Below are positions 1-9,605 of a DNA stretch of 25,620 nucleotides, piece after piece. The DNA is from Chromera velia. Its lineage: Eukaryota; Sar; Chromeraceae. A program made the position numbers and the translations under genes. Below the pieces are notes generated by a model. The model did not search any database, was not told where the DNA came from, and was given only the letters and a program-made list of their open reading frames with translations. Where the stretch lies: assembly GCA_018398765.1 (NCBI GenBank), contig JAHBMJ010000360.1:23654-49273 (forward strand), given 5' to 3'. Position 1 is the stretch's first letter, and the number at the start of each line of letters is the position of its first letter.

Positions 1-1035
1 TGCAAAAGGCTAGGCAAAAAGTTTTATTTCATAATACAGTGTGTCCGATATTCGTCTGATATTCATACACACAAAAAAGAAAAATTAAATGGCTTGCAGT
101 CTATAGCTTGCAGTGGCTCTTAAGCTGGCTCTCAAGCTATATATATACTGCATGTCTGATTATTCATGGCAAAAAGCCTCCAGCAGGGATAAGGTACGCT
201 TCGCCAGAAGCTTGCGCCTTGTATTAATATAAAGGTTAGAGCGGGCATTGTGGGGCCGGTTGAGGACATAAGCGATAAAAAAATGCGGCACAGTCCGTCA
301 GACGCATCATAAAAGAGATTTACCTACTCACGGAATGTATGAACACAGAGAGGAAGAGGTGGAAGCTTGACAAAATTATTAGTTACTGTAGAATAAAGGA
401 GCACGCGCCCATTGAGAAACGAGTGGAAATTGCGTAATGGGCAGCTGCTTCAGCTGGTAGAGGAGTGGGGAAGAGTGAAAAGAAAGTTTGAAAGATGATC
501 GCTCTAACCCCCCTAACACTTTAGTAAACTTGAAACGCCACGCCAAACTTGAAACGTCTGCACCGCAGGCATGGCTTAACTCGAAGGTAGCGTATAGTAG
601 CACGCCAAAGGCGTGGCCAAAATAAAGTATACTTAAAATTTTTTATGGAAAGCGCAGATAGTCTGGAAAGAACCGCACCGCAGGCGTAGCCAGCATTAAA
701 AAATCTATTTCAAGACAGACTGGAGTGTGAGGGGGGTTATCGCTCTTATATCCTCGTTCCAACCTCTAGCGGATATGAGAGCAGTAGAGGAATATATAGG
801 CAAGTTAACATAATTTCGTATTGTCATGTATGATTGAGTCAATGCACTAGATTAACAAACCAATATATTGCATGTCATACCCCGTGGTTGGCCAGAGCCT
901 AAGTGGTGGCTCACCAGCTTTAACCGCCTCTGAGTCAATTTCTTTGTGTTACATATAGGCACGATGATAGATACTCGGATCGAGTATATTAATAAAATAA
1001 AATACTAAAATCATGTATAGATGCCAGCGCAGTGT
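1..1035. other. AT-rich gene-free stretch with short GC hairpins
   Basis: No gene recognised. GC-rich short repeats stand out from the AT-rich background: CACCGCAGGCATGGC (561-575), CACGCCAAAGGCGTGGCC (601-618, self-complementary) and GCACCGCAGGCGTAGCC (675-691). Such islands resemble dispersed repeats of organelle genomes, but nothing else supports an organellar origin. Confidence 0.5.
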
Positions 1036-1504
1036 ATGCTTTGTCTCTTCTGTCCGGCCACCTTATGGCGTCTAGACAGAAGGTAAAGCAAGGACAAGAA
1101 CCCTGGGGAAGATCTGGAGAAGGAACGTGAGCAACACTAACTTAGGCAACAGTTTACAGAAGGTTTAGCTCTAGCGCGATCTGAGATTCCAATCAGCTGG
1201 ATTTATTCTATCATTGCACAATTTCTACTTATGCTTCTCTCTGTTCCTCTCTCTTAGAGTCTCAGACTCCTAATCTATGATAAACAGACATTAGCCTCAA
1301 ACGATCCTATCTGTTGCTCAAGTGATATGTTGCTTGAATATGAACATTGCAAAGGTCAGACCGGGTCAGACTCGACTTCGATCGACGCGCGCGCGATACG
1401 TATGAAGCAAAGCGCGGCGGTGGAATGTGGCGCAGCACGCTGGCTCACTCAGTTACGGCACATGCGAAGGCTCAAAGGGCGGCGCCATAGGGTAGGACTC
1501 CACA
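1036..1504 (+). repeat. 469-bp dispersed direct repeat, copy 1
   Basis: Matches 5585-6053 over its full length without an indel, with about 30 substitutions by eye. From base 1037 it begins TG and it ends CA, as LTRs do, but the flanks show no matching target duplication. It contains a partial open frame starting MLLEYEHCKGQT (1327) that is also open in copy 2; no known protein recognised. Confidence 0.75.
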
Positions 1505-4500
1505 GATCCCCCCCGGCCACAGACAGGAAAATTGCGTCCTCACGATCAGTCAAACACATCCGAGCATGCGCGAAAAGGAAAAAGGAGGCGAGTGAAAGAA
1601 CACGAGCAACCAGACGCAATGTAAACCTATGTAACCAAGAAAACACTGACACTTCAAAGCATGCAGTCGAAAAAATGAAATCTCAAGCATCCACGCACCA
1701 TAACAGAGGCATTGTAAGAAAACACAGACACAGAAATCGCTTCGGTACCTAGTGTGGCACCGTCATATATATTGAGACAGTTATTCATAATCAACCGACT
1801 CTCAAGCGGAAGCTGACAAGCAGAAAAATTTCCACTCAGTGACGGAAGTCAATCAGATTAAAGGGTACAAACACAAACAGGCTTACAATGAAGAACCTCT
1901 TCCTTTTTTCATCTATCTGCACTAGAGGTACTCCTACTAGGTAGTACTATTACCACTACCTCGCTGACAATGCTAGCCCGCTAGGTCTTTCCTCAAAAAA
2001 CCTGTTTTAGGGACGTTGGCTTGCTCGTGGCCTGTAAAAGCACACCATCTCTACCTGACGGCAGAACCCGAGCTTCCCAATACAAGGTCTTATGTTTCCC
2101 CAGCTTTCCATTAACCTCTTAGATCTCTGTAAAAGAAAGCACGAGACGGAAACGCTGGACAGAAAGAGCGATAGAGAGCAAGACACAGCCAGGCCGTTTA
2201 TACGCATGCATCTCCGTGCCGATTTATGTGCTCATAGTCGTTTACTTTACTTTTTTTTTTTGTTTTTATCCTCCTCCGTTTTGTTCTGTTACTTCTCACT
2301 CCCGCTTTGCTTTCCCCTCTCTGTCTTCTTTCCTCTTCCGGGGCGCTGGCCTCGTACCAATGCGGCAAAGTCAGACGAGTAAACATGGCTACATAGAGGC
2401 AAAAGTAAAAGGATATACACTCTCAACAACACAGTCTGCATGACAAGAGTTCGTTTCGATGGAGCTAGTAGAAAAGGCAGGCACAGTGAGAAGCCAGAGA
2501 AGCAAACGGCCAAAACTGAAAGAAAAAAAGGGCAGACTGGTCGACCTTTCACAGAGCAACAAACAGACTCAGAGGGACATGTGCGGCCAATCAAAGAAGT
2601 CGCGGGTCAAAAGTTCAGGCATACACGAACGTATATACGCACTCCCACTACATCAGATCTTCATATTCTAAACCATCCGCGTAAACGGGATGAAAAAGGC
2701 CCACGGAAAGCCTCAGAATGAGTAATCCAGAGGGCACCTGGAGGCGGTAAATCAGAAAGTGGAGACGGTCCAATGTAAAAATTCCAAGAGGGACAGACAA
2801 GCTCATTCCAAAAAATCTCCACTCTTTAAACTCCTGTGCAGTTCCGCCGTTTCCTTTTCCTCTCATTTCTCTTTCATGCCGCCTTTGTTTCCCTTGAAAC
2901 GAGACGGAAAAACAAAGCTGCACCTCTCACACCTCCGTAGTCTCAAAACACGCAGATCGAACACCACCTATGACAGACTGATCGAAAAGAAAGAGGCAGA
3001 ACCGGCGGAAACAAAGAGGTAGTGAACTCCATTTTCCGACTTCGTTTCACTTGCTTCCACTTTATCTCTCTCTCTTTCTCAGACCGGCCTGCTGAAAGGA
3101 AGCAGGCGATAGACAGAATAGCACGCCTGTAAGAGAACCCCTTCTAGTTCTCTTTTCTGAATGAAAGTAGACGGGCAGACGGAGGTACGAACAAAACGTG
3201 AAGAGACGGAGATTCTGAAACCAGAGGACGGTAGCAAAAAGCCTCACGCACACATATGTTCACACACAATGTCATTTATTCACATCCCTTCCTTCTCTCT
3301 CTTCTATCTCACTTCCTTCCTGAAGACTGCATGCGCGTCTCTTCGCTTGTCGTCAACAACACCGTAGATCGACTGAACACACAAGAATAGACATCAACGA
3401 ATGAACGGCAGCTGGTCAGACCTATCGGAGGGAGACGCCTGGCGGTACACCGTCTGGCTCCACGCAGATGCTCGCGCAGAGACGGCTGGCTTCACCAAAG
3501 CCCCTATCAACTCCCGTGCTATGAGGGGAAGAGGCGATACCCAGAGAACCCAGACTCTGAAAGCCTCTAAAGCACCGGCATCCCCCTGCAGGGAGAAGAT
3601 GCAGAATGGACACCAAGACATGCACAGGCTGTCCCCTCGCTTTTTCTCTTTTTTTCTTTCTCGTTCAACAGACATCTCTTTCAAGGTTTCTTCTCTCTTT
3701 GCTCTTCTTCTACTCATTCTTTCTCCGCCTTTTCTGGTCTCTTTTTCTCAAAGAAGGAAACCAGGGATAACCCGAAACGTTTCAAATCAGCAGAAGGAAA
3801 CGAGAAGGAGACAACAAATGAAAGCGCCCCCTCGTATGCTCATGCTGTCAGCCACACGAGGGGTCTGACTCCGAAGCCACGTACAAAACAAAGCCAAGAG
3901 AAGCCACGAGCAAAGAACGGTCACTCTTCTAAAGGGAGTTCCAGAAGTTCCGAATGTGCGGCACATGCGGCGCTCGACTTATCGTTCCCGCAGTCCGCCT
4001 CTTTGACGCTCAGCTTTGCAATGAGCTTAATCCTTCCCCCGAGTTCAGTGCAGGGGCGCAAGGGTGGTCCCAGGCAGTCGTGGGCATGCACAGGCATAAA
4101 CGCATGGTGGCGGCAATCAGGCAGTCCTTTGCCCGCGTCTCATATATAGCTGACGTAGGAGTAGGCAATCGACTTCGAGTTCTCGTTGATAGAAGGGCTT
4201 GGCCGTCTCATCGAGCACAAACACATTTCGTACGTGTCAGTGGCTGCATAAAGAGAGAGAAGGAAAGGACCGGACATATTGCAGACTGCCCTGCTGGTCT
4301 TTTTCTATCTCGCCTCTTCTTTTTATCCCATTTCATCCCCTTGCTGAACTCTCAACTCTGGATAAAAGACGCTCCAGTCACACTTAGTCGCTAGTACTTT
4401 GCATGCTCTCGGCCAGCCTCGATTCGATTCGCCCCCCCCACCCCAAAGCAACCCCCCTCTCCCCCTGTTTCCCCCCTTTTTTCTCTCCCCTTCCCTTCCC

Positions 4501-5189
4501 TTTTATCCCCCCTTTTCACCCCCTCTTCCCCCTTCCCCCCCCTTCTCCCTTTTCCAGTCCCCTTCCCTTCCCTTCTCCCACGACCCCCCCTTGCCCTTCC
4601 CTGTCAGCTAAAAATGTGCCGGCGCCGGTGAGAGATGAGGCGGCAGCTGCCATGTACACTACTCTGTCTCTCAGTAGGTCTGCCGCGACCTTTCTGCCTC
4701 TCTTGCCGTCGAGGGCAGGCTTGATGTCATTTTGTACCCCTTCCTTACTTCCCCCTCCTTCCTACTCCAAGCTCGCCGCGTCGGGGTCCCAGAGCAGAAG
4801 GCCTTCTCCGGCTGGCACACCGGCCGTCACTACCTTGGTCCATGTGGTACGCCGCTACCTGTCCCTTCTGTCTGTATAACATGTAAGCAGAGTCTCATGT
4901 ACCCGATCAAACGGCCATGTATTGAGTGATCCATACGACTGTCATACCCGGATAACCAGAAGCGACAAGCTCACTCTTGAAAGAAAATGGCAGCATTGCA
5001 GACACATGGAGAGACGAAGGGCGTCTTCTTATGTTTAGACGCTGTCGGAGGACCAGTCCAGACAGATTCAAACACGCTGGAGGTGTTTGCAGGCCACGAA
5101 GGTGGTCAGCTTCACGCAAACAAGCAAGCAACCAATAGCAAAGATAAGTGAAGGTAATCAGCCGACACTTGTCCAGAAGACAGAGACAG
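1505..5189. other. Intergenic or intron-like DNA without recognisable genes
   Basis: Short purine- and pyrimidine-rich tracts on a mixed background. Open frames occur on both strands (for example 3401-3868 and 3954-4394 on plus, 3394-3717 on minus), but none has a recognisable domain or a convincing splice chain. A minor gene could be hidden here. Confidence 0.45.
4430..4608 (+). repeat. Polypyrimidine tract (C/T mirror-like)
   Basis: About 180 bases almost wholly C and T on the plus strand, in runs such as CCCCCCTTTT and TTCCCTTCCCTT. The long Pro/Ser/Phe ORFs read across it are artefacts of composition. Tracts like this can form triplex DNA and block polymerases. Confidence 0.8.
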
Positions 5190-5356
5190 TTACAGAATCA
5201 AAAGGCATAAGAAAAGCACTCTACTGGCTATTTGAATTGCGATCTGCTTGTAGGCGGCATTCTCAATGAAATCAGGCTCCTCGAAGTCCCGAGCAACACC
5301 AAGCAACGTCTCCACTATCGGCTTTGGCGACCTCCAATGATCTTCGGGGTCTCCAC
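5190..5356 (-). CDS. Possible orphan terminal exon, unknown protein
   Basis: After a tccttag acceptor at 5359-5357 the frame reads GGDPEDHWRSPKPIVETLL, then GVARDFEEPDFIENAAYKQ and IAIQIASR, and stops at 5190. The composition is that of folded protein, unlike the surrounding repeats. A strong gtgagt donor 98 bases upstream (5453-5448), with the frame LIATIRAWLGKD before it, could be the preceding exon, but no clear YAG acceptor starts that segment. It may be part of a small gene or a gene relic. I do not recognise the family. Confidence 0.25.
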
Positions 5357-5584
5357 CTAAGGACAAAGGCAAAGTTCAGGATCAGGCTCGAAAGAGATCT
5401 CCGAAAGAGGATTCCAGGCAGCTTGGGATACAAGGGGACACTAAATTCCCCCACTCACGGTCTTTGCCTAACCATGCCCGTATCGTTGCAATCAGCTTTC
5501 AACGGTTGCGTAAAAGGACACATCTGATCTCTATCACAGAAGGAAAACGAGAGTCGACACTCATCGAGCTGAGCGTTCACCACA

Positions 5585-6053
5585 ATGCTTTGTTTCTCCT
5601 GTCCGGCCACCTTATGGCATCCAGACAGAAGGTAAAGTGAGGACAAGAACCCTAGGAAAGATGTGGAGAAGGAACGTGAGCAACATTAACTTAGGCAACA
5701 GTTTACAGAAGGTTTAGCTCTAGCGCGATCTAAGATTCCAATCAGCTGGATTTATTCTATCATTGCACAATTTCTACTTATGCTTCTCTCTGTTCCTCTC
5801 TCTCAGAGTCTCAGACTCCCGATCTATGACAAACAGACATTAGCTTCAAACGATCCTATCTGTTGCTCAAGTGACATGTTGCTTGAATATGAACATTGCA
5901 AAGGTCAGACCAGGTCAGACTCGACTTTAATCGACGCGCGCGCGACACGTACGAAGCAAAGCGCGGCGGCAGAATATGGCGTGGCACGCTGGCTCACTCA
6001 GTTACGGCGCATGCGAAGGCTTAAAGGGCGGCGCCACAGGGTAGGACTCCACA
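5585..6053 (+). repeat. 469-bp dispersed direct repeat, copy 2
   Basis: Same length and orientation as 1036-1504. Nearly every difference from copy 1 is a transition. The copies enclose ~4.1 kb (1505-5584) with no recognisable gag, reverse transcriptase or integrase. No obvious primer-binding site follows copy 1 and no polypurine tract precedes copy 2. Confidence 0.75.
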
Positions 6054-6141
6054 CGTATTCTAAAATATTCAGAATACATAAAAATTTGCTTATACTGGAT
6101 GACGTTGGACGACGTTGGAAAACCCTCGCCAATGAGGGGCT

Positions 6142-6176
6142 ATGTAAAAATTCATTTGAGTGTCAGTGGCACACAA
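6142..6176 (+). repeat. 35-bp inverted repeat flanking the assembly gap, left arm
   Basis: Reads from ATGTAAAAATTCATTTGAG to GGCACACAA and matches the reverse complement of 6529-6563 with one mismatch. The segment between the arms includes the N run and G homopolymers. Confidence 0.75.
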
Positions 6177-6186
6177 ATGTGGTTTA

Positions 6187-6390
6187 GGGGGGGGNNNNNN
6201 NNNNNNNNNNNNNNNNNNNNNNNNNNNNNNNNNNNNNNNNNNNNNNNNNNNNNNNNNNNNNNNNNNNNNNNNNNNNNNNNNNNNNNNNNNNNNNNNNNNN
6301 NNNNNNNNNNNNNNNNNNNNNNNNNNNNNNNNNNNNNNNNNNNNNNNNNNNNNNNNNNNNNNNNNNNNNNNNNNNNNNGGGGGGGGGGGG
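6187..6390. other. Assembly gap of 184 Ns inside a poly-G run
   Basis: Ns occupy 6195-6378, bordered by G runs on both sides (6187-6194 and from 6379). Probably unsequenced G-rich DNA; the true length is unknown. Confidence 0.95.
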
Positions 6391-6528
6391 GGTCTTTGCG
6401 TGCCAGTTAAGCAAAAATAACCGTTCTTCTCCACTATCAACACACATTTCTAAGTCAAAAAAACTGGGTTTTCAATTTTTTTGGGGGGTTGCGTACCGAT
6501 GTGGTGGAAGGTAGGGGAGGGGGGGGTC

Positions 6529-6563
6529 TTGTGTGCCACTGACATTCAAATGAATTTTTACAT
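6529..6563 (-). repeat. 35-bp inverted repeat flanking the assembly gap, right arm
   Basis: Reverse complement of 6142-6176 with one mismatch. It could be the terminal repeat of another short transposon or one arm of a palindrome that broke the assembly. Confidence 0.75.
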
Positions 6564-6673
6564 GGCCTGTGGAGGCTGAGTACTGTGGAGCTTTCCACCA
6601 GCATCTTGACCTTCGAATATGTAACAACCCCGAAAAGTATGCCCATCCCTGGCCCCATCGAAAAATAAACTCG

Positions 6674-6681
6674 TGAATAGG
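6674..6681. repeat. Target-site duplication, left copy
   Basis: TGAATAGG, identical to 7199-7206, immediately outside the hAT-like terminal inverted repeats. Confidence 0.7.
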
Positions 6682-7198
6682 CAGAGTATCCAATTAGGTT
6701 TTAACCTAACCTAACCTAACCTTGAAGTCAAAAAAACTTAGGTTAGGTTCAAGTCACAGTTATTAACCTAGGTTACTAACCTAAATTGCAATGATACGAT
6801 TCTTACAGATATGAAATATGATTATATTAAGTGATACCAATCATATCATAGTTTTATATATATTTTTACAGCTTTATACAGCGTTATATTAAGTTAGAAT
6901 ATGTAAAACACTTTTTAAATTAAAGATAAATGTTTTAAAGTATATTTATTTTATGTTGTTTTTAACTGAAATATGATATTTAAAAGCTTGATTCAACATA
7001 ACATTCAAAAAGTTGGTTTTTACTAGTGTGAAAGTCAGTTTTTGAATGAAAAACAACATTTTTACTGATATAAACTTAATTTTTTTGTCTGTGCTGTCCA
7101 TAATCCTCTGAGTAGGTTTCTAACCTAAACCTAACCTAAAACCTGAACTAACCTTAATCTAAGCCTCCTAACCTAACCTAACCTAATTGGATACCCTA
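6682..7198. mobile_element. hAT-like MITE with CCTAA-rich ends
   Basis: Terminal inverted repeats CAGAGTATCCAATTAGG (6682-6698) and the reverse complement of TAGGGTATCCAATTAGG (7182-7198), 15 of 17 matching. They are flanked by an identical 8-bp direct repeat TGAATAGG (6674-6681 and 7199-7206). An 8-bp duplication with a YAGNG-type terminus is the hAT pattern. The ~517-bp interior is AT-rich with no ORF, so the element is non-autonomous. Subterminal arrays of CCTAA/TTAGG occupy both ends. Confidence 0.75.
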
Positions 7199-7206
7199 TG
7201 AATAGG
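7199..7206. repeat. Target-site duplication, right copy
   Basis: TGAATAGG, the partner of 6674-6681. Confidence 0.7.
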
Positions 7207-7364
7207 GCTATTATATGAATGATCAATATTTTTTTTAGTGATATTTTTTTAAAAAAACTGGCTTTTAAACATTAAATGTTGAAATTAATGAAATGCTATG
7301 TACACTTCTTTGTCTGAACTTCTTCAGGTTCTGATTGTTAGTTAGTTAGTTAGTTAGAGGATGC

Positions 7365-7612
7365 CTAACCCCTTTCATGGTGAAGACCCATGTCATCACA
7401 CGCCGCTGCGTACCCGATCTCGTCTTCTTCTCCGACGAACTCACCCCCGTTGTCTGTCCGAACGACAAGGGGCTTTCCGAAACCGCGAACCTGCCATCTT
7501 CGCACCCACTGACGAAGGTGCCGCACTGCGTGGCGCTTTCTGCGAAGTGCAGAGAGAGAAACTTTCTTGACCCCGCCACAAACGATCACCGAAATGTAGC
7601 GAAAACCTCCCA
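7365..7612 (-). pseudogene. LTR-retrotransposon integrase core fragment
   Basis: The minus-strand frame reads GGFRYISVIVCGGVKKVSLS, then WVRRWQ, then VVRTDNGGEFVG, and a short Cys/His-containing end before a stop. 'RTDNGGEF' is the second catalytic-Asp motif of retroviral-type integrases, typical of copia and gypsy elements. Only ~80 residues are present: no zinc finger, reverse transcriptase, RNase H or LTR nearby. It is a decayed insertion. A (GTTA)5 microsatellite abuts its lower-coordinate end at 7337-7357. Confidence 0.7.
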
Positions 7613-8654
7613 CACCTTTCGTCCGCATTGTTGTTGTATCATCAAGCATGCAATAAGCTGCAATTTCTTCATGAAAACCAAGAACACAGCCAAGGCACTG
7701 CAAAACTACACAGACGCATACAGGCGCACACCCATAATCAACAATTACACCGCACCGCAAGGTATTAATCTAAATCAGCGGGATACGGAAATGCGAATGA
7801 GAAAGGGGCGAAGGAAGGATTGAAAGAAAAAAGTGATGCGGAAAGAAACCGCGTTTAGTGTACTACAAACTGCAATAAACTGCAGAAGAAGAAGAAAAAA
7901 AAAACTCAGCCGATCAAGAAATCGACAAATCGACGCACACAGAAGGAAAGAGAACTGAAGGGTTCAGTAATCGTACCAACAGTCAATCATTTCTACGCAA
8001 ACACACTTTCCGGGCCCCCGTCTTCCCTTCTGCATGCACACTGCCTCTCGCAGCTCTCCCTCCTTCCCTTGACAACGCCCCCCCGCTTTTTCAAACCCCG
8101 CACGCAAGTGTGCCACAACCCCAAAAGCCACAATTTCAAGACAACCGTGCCTGGACGGACTGCCCACTTCAAATCGGGAGAGGGATCCGATCAAAAATAA
8201 ATTCAACAAGCTCCCACTGCGGCTCAATGTAGGAGGCCAAGAAAATCGAAATTTCGCAGAGGACGTGGGGACCAAAATTTTTCGATGCTCGATCTCTATT
8301 TCGAGGCAAGCCGTCAGATTGGGTACGTGTATTTCGAGGGCTTCTGACGCATGCGCGAGCGCAGGTAGAATCGAGTCAAAGGCAACACCCTGCTACACTA
8401 TTTGCAGGGGACCTCTGACCAAGTCGCCCGCAGGCTCAAGAGTGCACGAAAAGTGGCCATTCTTGCATTTTGCTTTGTGGTCTTTGAGACGTCAATCTCT
8501 GTCCCGATTATAAAATCCGAATAGTCTGCATTGGCGAGCCGAGTCGGGTCGGATCTCTCTGCCTGCCTTTGAGCCTGACGGGCTGTTCTCCACCGGTCCA
8601 ACTTTTTTTGTCCTTGTGTTCTCTCGACAATTGTTTGTCTGTCCGTCTCTCTTT
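7613..8654. other. Region downstream of the rhodopsin-PAS gene
   Basis: No gene recognised. It includes the expected 3' UTR and termination region of the minus-strand gene just below 8655. ORFs at 8398-8601 (minus) and 8265-8513 (plus) have no recognisable features. Confidence 0.5.
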
Positions 8655-9605
8655 CTATGCTTCTGCTGGCTTCAGTGCGGCATCAGGTCCGTTATCTTCT
8701 TTCCCCCCGCCCGTTTTCTCTTTCTCTTCCTCGTCCTCTGTCTTCTCTTCCCCACCCCCCACACAGTCTCGAGGAACATTCCGGAGCACTGAACTTGCCG
8801 TGCGAGTAGGTCCGAAACCCGCAGAAGAGGAAGCGGAAATCTCGGGAGGTCCAGGGGACACCAAAAAGGAATCTGGGTACTCTTCTCTATCAAAATTTCT
8901 TTCGACCGACTGCGTTTCTAATCGTTCTTTGTCTCTCCTTTCCTCCCCTTTCTCTTTCTCTTGCTGTCTCTCTGTTTTCTTGAAAGAACGGGACGCCGGT
9001 TTCGATGGCAGCAGACCCAACTGCCGACGAATCCATGCTTCTCTTTCCCTCATCTTTGCTTCTGCGTCTGGAGTAGCACCGGGAGGGGAGACTCCGGCTC
9101 CAGGTTCCTCTCCATCATTCACACTAGCCCCCCCCCCCGGGGGTTCACTGTGGATCCCCACGGCGGACAAACCAACGGAGGCGGAGGAAGAGGAGGAGTA
9201 GTGGACAAACTCAGGCTGGCTCCAATTGCTCGCAGAGATGGATGCAGAGCCAGAGCAGACTGAGGATCCACTACGGTCACTTCTTTCGATCGGCTGACCC
9301 TCACTCTGACTCTGCTTCTTCTTCCCACTGCTACTGTGTCTCCTGAGGGAGGGAGAAGACAGCAGTGAGGCGTTCTGACTTGTCATAAGAAGTCCAGAGT
9401 CCGATCTAACTTCCATAGAACGATCGGAACCTTCCTTCTCCTTCCCAAAAAAGGAGGGAGACGGACGCACGAAATGTCTTTTTGAAGAGGACACACGAGC
9501 TCCATGTCGACGCCCAGGACCTGGACCCCTGAACGAGGTCGCCAGGGACCACCCAGCGTGTCTCGAGGGTCGGCCGCCCTGGTACAGAGCCGGGCTGTAG
9601 TGCTC
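8655..9605 (-). CDS. Exon 23: last exon, Ser-rich and charged C-terminus (316 aa + stop)
   Basis: Acceptor ctgcag, phase 0, open to a stop at 8655-8657. It begins EHYSPALYQGGRPS. The middle is very Ser-rich, and an acidic/basic helix (AKMREREAWIRRQL and ERQQEKEKGEERRDKERLE) suggests a C-terminal coiled coil. It ends with EEKTEDEEEKEK and a poly-Gly/Lys patch. No poly(A) signal was identified with confidence downstream. Confidence 0.75.
   Translation of the reverse strand, partial: EHYSPALYQGGRPSRHAGWSLATSFRGPGPGRRHGARVSSSKRHFVRPSPSFFGKEKEGSDRSMEVRSDSGLLMTSQNASLLSSPSLRRHSSSGKKKQSQSEGQPIERSDRSGSSVCSGSASISASNWSQPEFVHYSSSSSASVGLSAVGIHSEPPGGGASVNDGEEPGAGVSPPGATPDAEAKMREREAWIRRQLGLLPSKPASRSFKKTERQQEKEKGEERRDKERLETQSVERNFDREEYPDSFLVSPGPPEISASSSAGFGPTRTASSVLRNVPRDCVGGGEEKTEDEEEKEKTGGGKEDNGPDAALKPAEA

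Noticed and set aside
3394-3717. Minus-strand exon candidate GDAGALEAFRVWVLW after a ccctgcag acceptor
   Set aside because: The acceptor is good, but I found no phase-compatible upstream exon or domain, and an overlapping plus-strand ORF is equally open.
4403-4879. Pro/Ser/Phe-rich plus-strand ORFs
   Set aside because: They are produced by the C/T-only tract and have no Met context, domain or splice support.
1036-6053. Complete LTR retrotransposon with 469-bp LTRs
   Set aside because: No matching target duplication, primer-binding site, polypurine tract or gag/pol frame was seen between the copies.
6690-7195. Interstitial telomere from TTAGG/CCTAA repeats
   Set aside because: The arrays lie symmetrically inside a transposon with inverted termini and a target duplication, which explains them without telomere healing.
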